From assembly GCF_002810445.1 (NCBI RefSeq), contig NZ_NEXS01000003.1, positions 930,001 through 994,000 on the forward strand: DNA of 64,000 nt, in the 5' to 3' direction. The notes beneath the pieces are model-generated. The model was not told the origin of the DNA. It saw nothing but the letters and a program-made list of their open reading frames with translations, and searched no databases. The position numbers and the translations under genes were made by a program. Source of the stretch: Advenella sp. S44 (GTDB lineage: Bacteria > Pseudomonadota > Gammaproteobacteria > Burkholderiales > Burkholderiaceae_B). Positions 56,821 to 64,000 of this stretch are shown in pieces. Numbering within the stretch: the stretch's first letter is position 1; each line of letters starts with the position of its first letter.

Positions 56821-57252
56821 TTACAAGTGAGTGTGCCCATGGACATGGGGATCCACCATCTCTGCCGTCTGCAATTCTACGAAAATACCGCAGCTCTTGA
56901 CATCATGAGGCACCGTGCAGCGCTGGCGCAGCAACGCCAACTGCTCCTTTAACTGACTCAGTTCACGAATGCGCGTTTCCACATGTTCGATATGCGCGTC
57001 AATTGACTGGTTCACAGGCTGGCAATCATCCGGTGTCTCGTCGTGGGCCTGTAGCAGACTGCGTATTTCGTCATGGGACATATCCAGAATCCGACAATTA
57101 CGGATAAAGCGCAAGCGCTGCACATGTTCATTATCGTAATGGCGGTAATTGCCCTCAGTGCGTACCGGTGCGGGCAGCAGGCCGACTTTCTCGTAAAAAC
57201 GAATGGTTTCAGGGGTGCATCCCTGCAAACGGGCTAATTCTCCGATTTTCAT
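56821..57252 (-). CDS. cadR: MerR-family Cd(II)/Pb(II)-responsive regulator (CadR/PbrR-like)
   Basis: This 143-aa MerR-type activator has the N-terminal winged helix MKIGELARLQGCTPETIRFYEKVGLLP, then a long dimerisation helix and a metal site. Cysteines at 77 (DDCQP), 112 (QRCTV) and 121 (SCGI) match the divalent-metal branch. The 112-121 spacing is like PbrR691 (113/122) rather than CadR (112/119). The C-terminus is His-rich (DPHVHGHTHL), as in CadR. It diverges from the efflux ATPase, and a MerR-type operator sits between them. Confidence 0.9.
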   Translation of the reverse strand: MKIGELARLQGCTPETIRFYEKVGLLPAPVRTEGNYRHYDNEHVQRLRFIRNCRILDMSHDEIRSLLQAHDETPDDCQPVNQSIDAHIEHVETRIRELSQLKEQLALLRQRCTVPHDVKSCGIFVELQTAEMVDPHVHGHTHL

Positions 57253-57280
57253 GTTATTTCCTGTCTAGTTCATTCATGGC

Positions 57281-57311
57281 TTGACTCTGAAGTTACTTCA
57301 GGGTTTTAAAT
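57281..57311 (+). promoter_or_regulatory. MerR-type promoter/operator of the efflux ATPase gene
   Basis: -35 TTGACT (57281-57286) and -10 TTAAAT (57306-57311) are separated by 19 bp, the over-long spacer that MerR activators correct. An inverted repeat, ACTCTGAAGT-T-ACTTCAGGGT (57284-57304, 9 of 10 symmetric), fills the spacer. Confidence 0.8.
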
Positions 57312-57339
57312 GTCATTATACGATGAATTGGAGTACAGC

Positions 57340-59712
57340 ATGTCAGAGCAGCTCACCCGTGTTACCGCCATCAGAATCGAGCAAATGGATTGCCCGACCG
57401 AAGAGCGGCTGTTACGCAAGGCACTAGAAAAAAAAGCCGGCGTAACCGCATTGCGTTTCAATCTGATGTCCCGGGTTCTGTCGGTGACTCATGACCCGGC
57501 CATACTGGATGAGATCATGCAAGCCATCCGCAAAATCGGGTTTACGCCTGAGCTTCATGATGGCAAATCGGCGGGCGTTCGCCGCCAGGCCACCACCGGT
57601 TGCTGCGGACATGCGCCACAAGCTGCCGACGGCCATGTTTTGCGAGACTGCGGCAGCGACGGCGCAGCACATCGTCACAAAGGCGTTTCCGGTCAGGATA
57701 GCCACGATGGTCATCACCATCCGCATGATCATGCCGAGCATGGTAGCGAACACAGGTACGCCACCGATATCAACGGAGCTACGCATGAGGCGCTTGCCCA
57801 GCAATCGCCAGCCGAAGTGTCGCCCAATATTGGAGGCGGGATTCTGCCTGCATGGTGGCATCTGGCGCTGGGTGGTGTATTGGCGCTGAGCTCCGAGCTG
57901 GTCCACTGGTTCAGCGGGCCCTCATGGCTGATGATCGTCTGCGCTGTTGCCGCCGTTGCCCTGGCCGGGACCGAGACCTATCGCAAGGGACTGGTCGCAC
58001 TTCGCTACGGTGATCTCAATATCAATGCGCTCATGAGCATTGCAGTCACCTGCGCGCTGCTGATCGGGCAGTGGCCTGAAGCTGCCATGGTGATGGTGCT
58101 GTTCACGCTGTCTGAATGGATAGAGGCAAAGTCCCTGGACAGAACGCGTGCCGCCGTCTCCGGGCTGATGAACCTGGCGCCTGAAACCGTTACCGTGCAA
58201 ATCAATGGCCAATGGCAGGAGCAAGAAGTATTCCAAGTGGCCGTGGGCAGTTCGGTACGTATCGCGCCGGGCGAGCGCATTGGCCTGGACGGCCGAATTA
58301 CCCAGGGGACGACCACTGTCAATCAGGCACCCATTACCGGAGAAAGCGTGCCAGTGGACAAACAGCGTGGCGACACGGTGTTTGCCGGTACCGTCAACGA
58401 AGCCGGTGAAATCGAAATCGAAGTGACGGCCGCCGCCGACAATACAACACTGGCCCGTATTATTCACCAGATTGAAGAGGCGCAGGCTGTCAAGGCGCCC
58501 ACGCAACGGTTTGTGGATACGTTCTCACGTTACTACACGCCGTGCGTAGTTGGGCTGGCAGTTCTGCTCGCCATTCTTCCACCGCTCTTATTTGGTGGCG
58601 CGTGGCTGTTCTGGATCTACCAGGCGCTGGTGGTGCTCATTATTGCCTGCCCGTGCGCGTTAGTGATTTCGACCCCGGTCACGGTCGTCAGTGGCCTGAC
58701 CGCCGCCGCCCGTATGGGCATCCTGATCAAGGGCGGTGTTTATCTGGAACAGGGCCATCATATGCGCTGGCTTGCTCTGGACAAAACGGGCACCATCACG
58801 CAGGGACGGCCGGTGCAAACTGGCATGCAGGCCCTGAATTCGGACGTGGCCGAAGATGTGCTGCACCGCATTGCAGTAAGCCTTGCGGCCCGTTCGGATC
58901 ATCCGGTTTCCCGCGCCATTGCGCAAGCGCGCGAGGCCAGCGCCGTGTCTGCGATGACGGTAGCCGATTTTGTCGCCGTGGCAGGGCGGGGTGTGCAGGG
59001 CGTTATTGACGGTGAACGCTGGCACCTGGGCAGCGCCGTGTGGGCGCAGGAGCTTGGCGTGACGACCAATGCGGTGCAGCAAGCCGTGACCAACGCACAA
59101 ACCAGCGGGCAGAGCGTTGTGCTGTTAATGAACGAAGGGACCGCTTTCCTGCTGTTTACCGCAGCCGATCAAATCAAGGATAGTAGCGTCAACGCGATTG
59201 AACAACTGCATCGACTGGGCGTCAATACTGTGATGCTATCGGGCGATCATCAATCTGTCGTCGATGCCATCGCCAGCGCCAGCGGTGTTACCCAAGCGCA
59301 GGCGCAGTTGCTGCCGCAGGAAAAGCAGCAAGTCGTGCAAAAACTGCAAGCTACGGGCGCGGTGGTCGGCATGGTCGGCGACGGCATGAATGACGCGCCG
59401 GCGCTGGCGCAGGCCAACATCGGATTTGCCATGGGCGCGATGGGTTCGGATACGGCGATCGAAACCGCAGACGTGGCGCTGATGGATGATAATCTGGCCA
59501 AAATTCCGGCATTCCTGAAGCTGTCGCGCAAGACCCGGCAGGTGCTGATACAAAACATCAGTCTGGCGCTGGGCATCAAGGCCGTTTTTCTGGTGCTCGT
59601 CTTGTTGGGATCAGGATCAATGTGGATGGCCGTTTTTGCCGACGTGGGCGCCAGTTTACTGGTCGTTGCTAACGGCTTGCGGTTGTTGCGATTTCCACAT
59701 CGCGAAACATAG
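57340..59712 (+). CDS. cadA: Zn/Cd/Pb-transporting P1B-type ATPase (CadA/ZntA)
   Basis: This heavy-metal efflux pump is 790 aa from ATG 57340 (GGAG upstream); an ATG at 57310 overlaps the -10 and is rejected. The N-terminal metal-binding-like domain has MDCPTEE in place of the usual CxxC, then a His/Asp-rich linker (about 87-140, with HDGHHHPHDHAEH). The core has GEITG-type TITGESVPVDK, membrane motif ACPCALVIS, phosphorylation site DKTGTITQGRP, GDGMNDAPALAQ, and C-terminal GIKAVFLV/FADVGAS matching the ZntA Lys and Asp that define P1B-2 pumps. It is divergent from its regulator. Confidence 0.95.
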   Translation: MSEQLTRVTAIRIEQMDCPTEERLLRKALEKKAGVTALRFNLMSRVLSVTHDPAILDEIMQAIRKIGFTPELHDGKSAGVRRQATTGCCGHAPQAADGHVLRDCGSDGAAHRHKGVSGQDSHDGHHHPHDHAEHGSEHRYATDINGATHEALAQQSPAEVSPNIGGGILPAWWHLALGGVLALSSELVHWFSGPSWLMIVCAVAAVALAGTETYRKGLVALRYGDLNINALMSIAVTCALLIGQWPEAAMVMVLFTLSEWIEAKSLDRTRAAVSGLMNLAPETVTVQINGQWQEQEVFQVAVGSSVRIAPGERIGLDGRITQGTTTVNQAPITGESVPVDKQRGDTVFAGTVNEAGEIEIEVTAAADNTTLARIIHQIEEAQAVKAPTQRFVDTFSRYYTPCVVGLAVLLAILPPLLFGGAWLFWIYQALVVLIIACPCALVISTPVTVVSGLTAAARMGILIKGGVYLEQGHHMRWLALDKTGTITQGRPVQTGMQALNSDVAEDVLHRIAVSLAARSDHPVSRAIAQAREASAVSAMTVADFVAVAGRGVQGVIDGERWHLGSAVWAQELGVTTNAVQQAVTNAQTSGQSVVLLMNEGTAFLLFTAADQIKDSSVNAIEQLHRLGVNTVMLSGDHQSVVDAIASASGVTQAQAQLLPQEKQQVVQKLQATGAVVGMVGDGMNDAPALAQANIGFAMGAMGSDTAIETADVALMDDNLAKIPAFLKLSRKTRQVLIQNISLALGIKAVFLVLVLLGSGSMWMAVFADVGASLLVVANGLRLLRFPHRET

Positions 59713-59805
59713 GGTAGATTCGATGACGAACCGTCTCTAGTATCTTGACAATCTTTGACGATTTATTGGTACAGTTACATTGATTTACAAAAAGATTTAA
59801 ATAAA

Positions 59806-59824
59806 AATATTTCTCGTTATCATT
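59806..59824. promoter_or_regulatory. Possible Fur box upstream of the TonB receptor gene
   Basis: AATATTTCTCGTTATCATT matches the consensus AATGAGAATNATTCTCATT at about 11 of 18 positions, the right half being good (7/9) and the left poor. It lies 30 bp before the start codon. Confidence 0.35.
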
Positions 59825-59854
59825 TTTTTTAAACATTAAAAGACGAGAAGTAAT

Positions 59855-62038
59855 ATGGCGGCTCTTCTAAATGGATTGTGCGCTCCACCGCGAGCGTTCG
59901 TGCCCAAACTAATCAGGCTTTCAATTTTAAGCGCAGTGGTAGTCACAACAGGCTCCCTGGCGGAAACACCACAGAGAGGATCGCTCAACCGCAGCATTAC
60001 GACGCTTCAGCCTATCCATGCAGTGAACCATGAAAGCGCTGTCAGCGAAGGGACCGAAGGGTACAGTGTTCCGCTGACCTCGACCTCCGCGCGGATGCCG
60101 TTATCGCCTCGCGAGACACCACAGACCATCAACGTAGTGACGCGTACGCAAATGGACGATTTCAGACTTGACAACGCAACATCGCTACTGTCGACAGTAC
60201 CCGGCGTGTTTGTGCAGCAGGTTGAAACCGATCGCAATTACTATACGATTCGTGGTTATGAGGCGACCAATTTTCAGGTAGATGGTATCGGGCTGCAGTT
60301 TTCTACTGAAGAGCAGATGGGCGATCTGGATATGGCGTTTTATGATCGGGTAGAAGTGCTCAAGGGCGCCAATGGCTTACTGTCCCATACCGGCAACCCG
60401 TCAGGCACTGTCAATTTTATTCGGAAGCGTCCCACGCGCGATTTTTCCGCCAATGCCAATCTGTCTTACAGTTCGTTTGCCACGCGGCGATCGGGTGTGG
60501 ATATTTCGTCACCGCTCAACGGCAGCGGGTCGGTGCGCGGGCGACTAATTGGCGCTTATCAGAAAGGCAATTCTCATCTTGACCGCTATGGTCTGGCAAA
60601 ACAAATATTCGGCGCGATCGTAGAAGCCGATCTGGGAGACAGAACTACACTGACGTTGGGCCATTCCCATCAAAAAAACAAAGCCAAATCGACCATGTGG
60701 GGCGCGCTGCCACTCTATTATACGGACGGCAGCCCTATTGATTATAACGTCTCGGACAGTACAGCGCCCGAGTGGGCCTATTGGAATACGACAGACCGAA
60801 CTTCTTTTGTGGAACTAGCCCATGACTGGGGTGCAGGCTGGAGCACAAAAGCAACCCTGATATATCGCAAAATCACACAGGATGCCGAACATTTCTTTGT
60901 TGATGGCGTGCCTGACCGCGTAACGGGTCTGGGTTTGCTCTCGTGGCCGACCAAGTACAATCGTTACGAAAGGCAACGACTTGCGGATGTCAGCACCACT
61001 GGTAAATACAGATTGGGTGGGCGCGAACACGATTTGATGTTCGGTATCAATATCAGTCGCAGTGAAAATTACATGACCTCCTTGGCCGCGGACACTAATA
61101 TTCCTTTGCCATCAATCTACATCTGGAATCGACAATTTCCGCACCCCGATTTTGGTAACGCAGACCTCGGCTTTGCTGACTTTACCGATCGTAAAACGAC
61201 AGCATTTATTGCCACCCGTTTGAACGTGACGGATGCTTTTAAAGTCATCGGCGGGGCGAATTATACCCGTGTAACCAGTGACGGCGTTCTATATAAATAT
61301 CCCCATTATTTCAGGCGCAATAAGCTATCACCTTACCTTGGGTTGATCTATGACCTGAACAAGAACTACTCGGTGTATGCTAGCTATACAGGTATATTCA
61401 ACCCGCAATTTCGCTACAACATTCATGGCGAGCTCGTACCCGCGATCGAAGGCCGAAATTACGAACTTGGTTTGAAGGGAGAATCGGAGGACGGTCGCCT
61501 GACCGGCAGCGTAGCCTTGTTCCGCGCTGAACAGAACTATACAGCCGAAGTTGACAAATTTCTGGACGGTCTGAACCGTTACAAGCCGGTAGATTCCCGA
61601 TCCACCGGTTTTGAATTGACGATGCAAGGAGAAGTGCTGCCGGGGCTGCAGGTCAGTACCGGTTATACCCATCTGTTTTCGATCAAGGACCAATCCGGCA
61701 ATGCGGTACGCGAGTATGTACCGAAAAGTACCATCACTATCGCTGCATCCTATGCCGTGCCTTCCGTGCATGGGCTCAAGGTGGGCGCTGCAGTTTGCTG
61801 GCAGTCCGAAATCCGTCGCCTGCAGGGCAAGACTCCGGCAGGAATAGATATTTATACCAAACAGAAGGCTTACGCAGTGACTGACCTGATGGCCAGTTAT
61901 GAACTTAACAAGCACGTCACCGTGGGCACCAATGTTAAAAACGTGTTCAATAAAAAGTATCTGACTTCGTTGCTGTGGGGGCAGAGTTATTACGCTCCGT
62001 CGCGTTCCGTCGGGATGAACGTTCAATTGAAATATTGA
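59855..62038 (+). CDS. TonB-dependent siderophore receptor (FhuE/FoxA-like)
   Basis: This outer-membrane ferric-siderophore receptor is 727 aa. A signal peptide ends near residue 36 (SLAETPQ). The plug domain starts with PLSPRETPQTINVVTRTQMDDF and contains YYTIRGYEATNFQVDGI and VEVLKGANGLLSHTGNPSGTVNFIRKRP. The beta-barrel ends FNKKYLTSLLWGQSYYAPSRSVGMNVQLKY, with the terminal aromatic typical of barrels. No N-terminal STN signalling domain is seen. Hydroxamate siderophores are the likely ligand class by resemblance, but this is inference. It is a monocistronic gene with a possible Fur box. Confidence 0.92.
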   Translation: MAALLNGLCAPPRAFVPKLIRLSILSAVVVTTGSLAETPQRGSLNRSITTLQPIHAVNHESAVSEGTEGYSVPLTSTSARMPLSPRETPQTINVVTRTQMDDFRLDNATSLLSTVPGVFVQQVETDRNYYTIRGYEATNFQVDGIGLQFSTEEQMGDLDMAFYDRVEVLKGANGLLSHTGNPSGTVNFIRKRPTRDFSANANLSYSSFATRRSGVDISSPLNGSGSVRGRLIGAYQKGNSHLDRYGLAKQIFGAIVEADLGDRTTLTLGHSHQKNKAKSTMWGALPLYYTDGSPIDYNVSDSTAPEWAYWNTTDRTSFVELAHDWGAGWSTKATLIYRKITQDAEHFFVDGVPDRVTGLGLLSWPTKYNRYERQRLADVSTTGKYRLGGREHDLMFGINISRSENYMTSLAADTNIPLPSIYIWNRQFPHPDFGNADLGFADFTDRKTTAFIATRLNVTDAFKVIGGANYTRVTSDGVLYKYPHYFRRNKLSPYLGLIYDLNKNYSVYASYTGIFNPQFRYNIHGELVPAIEGRNYELGLKGESEDGRLTGSVALFRAEQNYTAEVDKFLDGLNRYKPVDSRSTGFELTMQGEVLPGLQVSTGYTHLFSIKDQSGNAVREYVPKSTITIAASYAVPSVHGLKVGAAVCWQSEIRRLQGKTPAGIDIYTKQKAYAVTDLMASYELNKHVTVGTNVKNVFNKKYLTSLLWGQSYYAPSRSVGMNVQLKY

Positions 62039-62056
62039 TTACCCTGAGGATACGAA

Positions 62057-62152
62057 ATGACGCAATCCGCTAAAAATGGCAGGGTAGCGAATGGCAGGGT
62101 AGCATGCCTGACGGCTCTGCTGATGGATCCGGGCATAGTGTTTCTCGAATAA
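62057..62152 (+). CDS. Possible 31-aa peptide or gene remnant after the receptor gene
   Basis: ATG 62057, with GAGGA 6 nt upstream, opens a 31-codon frame (MTQSAKNGRVANGRVACLTA...) ending TAA at 62150-62152. Its start contains an exact 15-bp tandem duplication. It could be a short peptide or the remnant of a membrane-protein gene that often follows such receptors; there is no further evidence. Confidence 0.2.
   Translation: MTQSAKNGRVANGRVACLTALLMDPGIVFLE
62075..62103. repeat. 15-bp tandem duplication
   Basis: AATGGCAGGGTAGCG is followed at once by AATGGCAGGGTAGC. It is the only exact short duplication noted in this gap. Confidence 0.8.
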
Positions 62153-62233
62153 AAGCCTGGTTTGGGTTGACCACCAATCGCGCAGTTGCCCGACCCCAGA
62201 TCGCCGCCTATACCGGCTGCCGCGACCTTCCCA

Positions 62234-62515
62234 TCACCATTTCTTATACACATCCAATATGCCGTCGTTGCGCTGGCGGCGGCTCACTTCATCGATAACC
62301 CATTTTGGCGCGCCGATATCGGTCAATACATAAGCATCCAGGTGCTCGACTTGGCCGATTGCGCCGGCCCATGGGTCGTCGCGGCTCACCGCATCGGGCT
62401 TTGCCCGGCGAACGAGCGTGGCTCGCAGTTTAGCCAGCAGCGTGCGCAGCGGTATATGAAGTGCGGGATAGCTACGGGTAACCTGAGTGCTTGGAGTATG
62501 CGAGGTCATAGTCAT
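62234..62515 (-). CDS. Small DUF1127-like protein
   Basis: This is a 93-aa protein from ATG 62515, with AAGGA 6 nt upstream (minus strand). The N-terminal half is basic (RTLLAKLRATLVRRAKPD). The C-terminal half, VEHLDAYVLTDIGAPKWVIDEV, resembles the DUF1127 pattern of a leucine-rich helix ending in DIG. Its function is unknown; DUF1127 proteins in other bacteria bind RNA or affect stress and phosphate responses. It is divergent from the LysR gene, so it may be that regulator's target. Confidence 0.6.
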   Translation of the reverse strand: MTMTSHTPSTQVTRSYPALHIPLRTLLAKLRATLVRRAKPDAVSRDDPWAGAIGQVEHLDAYVLTDIGAPKWVIDEVSRRQRNDGILDVYKKW

Positions 62516-62689
62516 GTTGATTCCTTAGCCGCTTGGCAGTTGATCGTTGATAATGGCAGTGAACTTATGGTAAGTTTAACTATCCATTCAGCGAAAGAAT
62601 ATCAATGATTTTTAACTGTTTTGGTCAATTTTTCTTACCAGTTATTTAGCAGGCTTCCATGACTGCCCCGTTATCGTTAAGGAGATGCT

Positions 62690-63634
62690 GTGCGCCGGAT
62701 TCCCCTCAATACACTGCCGACGTTCCGTACGGTTGCCGAATTGCAGAACCTGCGCGCCGCCGCCCAGGTGCTTCATCTGACCCATAGCGCGGTCAGTCAG
62801 CAGATCAGCCAGTTGGAAAGTACGCTGGGTTTTCCGCTATTTGACCGGCAGGGGCGCAGAGTGGTGCTCAATGCTGCTGGCGCTGCGCTGTTATGTTCTG
62901 TGCAGTCGGCCATGATGCAGATCGAAGACGGCGTGCAACTGGCCCGGCTGGCGTCGGACAGCGTAGAGAAAAAGCTGCGTATTTCGGTTGTGCCGTCGTT
63001 TGCGCAACGCTGGTTGTTACCTAGACTGGAGCGCTGGCGCGAGCGTCACCCGGATATTGCGCTTGAAATAACTGCATCCCAGCAGATTGTTGATTTGCAA
63101 CGGGACGGGTTTCATGCCGCAGTGCGGGAGGGAAAGGGGCCTTGGCAAGGGGTGCTGGCGGACCGGTTATTTGAAGATCCTATGCCCCTGATCGTGGTTG
63201 GCTGCGCAGTAGATGCGCGGCGTCTGGTGGGTGCGCCGCCCGCTGCGTTTCTCAAAGAACCTTTGCTGGGAGACCGGAGCGCCTGGCAGGCATGGTTTGC
63301 GGCGGCTGGCCTGCAGGTACCGTTCAATACGGTTGCCGAATTCAATGATATGGGGCTCATGTTACAGGCCGCCGAGCAGGGACTGGGCCTGACGCTGGCG
63401 CGTGAGCTGCTTGCCGCCGATGCTATCCGCAATGGCAAACTGATCCGGTTGTCGCCGATATCGGTCGCGTACGATACAGCACATGCCATTCATTTGGTGT
63501 ACCGGCCGGCATTGCGTGACTGGCCCGCGCTACTCGCCCTGCGCAGCTGGATCACCGAGGAGTTGGCCGCCTCGCGAACGGCACTCTTGCAGGACGCTGC
63601 CGCGACCGCGGCCGGCCACGCCGGCGAGTCTTAG
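62690..63634 (+). CDS. LysR family transcriptional regulator (GcvA-like)
   Basis: This 314-aa regulator starts with GTG 62690, with AAGGAG 6 nt upstream. The N-terminal winged helix is NTLPTFRTVAELQNLRAAAQVLHLTHSAVSQQISQLEST, read in parts over residues 7-45. The C-terminal part is a periplasmic-binding-protein-like effector domain of the GcvA type (RISVVPSFAQRWLLPRLERW, AVREGKGPWQGV). Neither effector nor target is known; the divergent small gene at 62515 is the obvious candidate. Arms TGGTAAG (62568-62574) and CTTACCA (62634-62640) in the shared region could be its sites. Confidence 0.9.
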   Translation: MRRIPLNTLPTFRTVAELQNLRAAAQVLHLTHSAVSQQISQLESTLGFPLFDRQGRRVVLNAAGAALLCSVQSAMMQIEDGVQLARLASDSVEKKLRISVVPSFAQRWLLPRLERWRERHPDIALEITASQQIVDLQRDGFHAAVREGKGPWQGVLADRLFEDPMPLIVVGCAVDARRLVGAPPAAFLKEPLLGDRSAWQAWFAAAGLQVPFNTVAEFNDMGLMLQAAEQGLGLTLARELLAADAIRNGKLIRLSPISVAYDTAHAIHLVYRPALRDWPALLALRSWITEELAASRTALLQDAAATAAGHAGES

Positions 63635-63695
63635 TGACATCCACAGGCGCTTATGGGGCCTGTTGTAAAACGGCACAATCTGCAATAAGAATGGT

Positions 63696-63714
63696 AATGA
63701 GAATAGTTTACATT
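63696..63714. promoter_or_regulatory. Fur box upstream of the right-edge gene
   Basis: AATGAGAATAGTTTACATT matches AATGAGAATNATTCTCATT at 15 of 18 defined positions (left half perfect). It lies 96 bp before the start of the next gene. Confidence 0.55.
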
Positions 63715-63809
63715 AGCGACCAATTCAGTTACAGTACCGGCATATAACGCGTTTTATTTACTCGTCGGTCAAGCCTCAGGTTTGCACCGTCTTATTGGCA
63801 GTTCTTCAT

Positions 63810-64000
63810 ATGAAAAATTTACCACGCTTTTGGTCCGCCTGTTTTGCTGGCGTGCTGGTTCTGTCTGCGGTCGTGATCCCATCTGCATGGGCGCATAATC
63901 CGGTTGCCAGTTGCAAGGCAGTGGGCGCCGACAAGGTGCTGTGCAAAGGCGGTTTCTCCGATGGATCAGCGGCGCCGGGCGTAACGCTCGATGTCATCTC
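63810..64000 (+). CDS. Secreted protein of unknown function (3' truncated by window)
   Basis: ATG 63810 opens a frame that stays open to the right edge (63 full codons). The first 28 residues, MKNLPRFWSACFAGVLVLSA then VVIPSAWA, are a clear signal peptide, with mature start HNPVASCKAVGADKVLCKGGFSDGS. The two cysteines may pair. The Fur-like box upstream and the neighbouring siderophore receptor suggest an iron-related role, but no family is assigned. The ribosome-binding site is weak. Confidence 0.6.
   Translation, partial: MKNLPRFWSACFAGVLVLSAVVIPSAWAHNPVASCKAVGADKVLCKGGFSDGSAAPGVTLDVI

Overview
The window reads as chromosomal DNA of a betaproteobacterium of the order Burkholderiales, most likely family Alcaligenaceae (Advenella, Bordetella or a related genus). 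This rests on gene content and order: hda with an AI-2E permease beside purM; tsaE-amiC-mutL-miaA; ffs-dnaX-ybaB-recR; carAB-greA-yhbY-rlmE-ftsH-folP-glmM; an AddAB-like nuclease pair instead of RecBCD. Coding density is high. No insertion sequence, prophage, integrase other than XerD, or CRISPR array is visible. Genus is inference only.

Layout. 1-2605: the 3' end of a dipeptide/oligopeptide ABC importer operon (dppC partial, dppD, dppF). 2632-6998 (minus): folK, pcnB, a HAD phosphatase, hda and an AI-2E/PerM permease, facing away from purM (7058-8107). 8170-14107 (minus): miaA, mutL, amiC, tsaE and an auxin-efflux-type permease. 14212-15721 (plus): xerD and ybaK. 15802-19447 is a small accessory stretch: a zinc-ribbon protein, tRNA-Arg(CCU), a 47-residue acidic protein, a DUF1634/TSUP exporter pair with its GntR regulator and a perfect 22-bp palindrome, and a small secreted protein. 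20001-26013: the AddB-like/AddA-like recombination nuclease pair. 26067-29566: 4.5S RNA, dnaX, ybaB, recR. 29791-30750 (minus): transaldolase. 31107-36539: a secreted protein of unknown function, then carA and carB. 36695-38353: a bacterioferritin under a Fur box, a short-chain dehydrogenase and a degenerate ~25-bp tandem repeat array. 38354-42634: a histidine phosphatase, a uracil/xanthine permease, greA, yhbY, rlmE. 43005-47112: ftsH, folP, glmM.

47267-56263 is a phosphate-economy block: an OlsB-like N-acyltransferase (phosphorus-free ornithine lipid), ppx, ppk and pstSCAB. Clear Pho boxes, each exactly 10 nt from a -10 hexamer, precede ppk and pstS, and a weaker one precedes the OlsB gene. 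56438-59712: a DUF1330 protein and a divergent CadR/PbrR-like regulator with a Zn/Cd/Pb efflux ATPase. 59855 to the right edge: a TonB-dependent siderophore receptor, a DUF1127-like small protein, a LysR regulator and the start of a secreted protein behind a Fur-like box.

No wholly new multi-gene system was found. The most unusual signals are: an A10 run in dnaX that should produce the short gamma subunit by slippage; the 12-unit, 25-bp array at 38021-38320; a bacterioferritin lacking the haem-ligand methionine (Thr52); the Pho-box organisation around ppk; a hairpin splitting pstS from pstCAB; and a possible heat-shock promoter with TTG start at ftsH.
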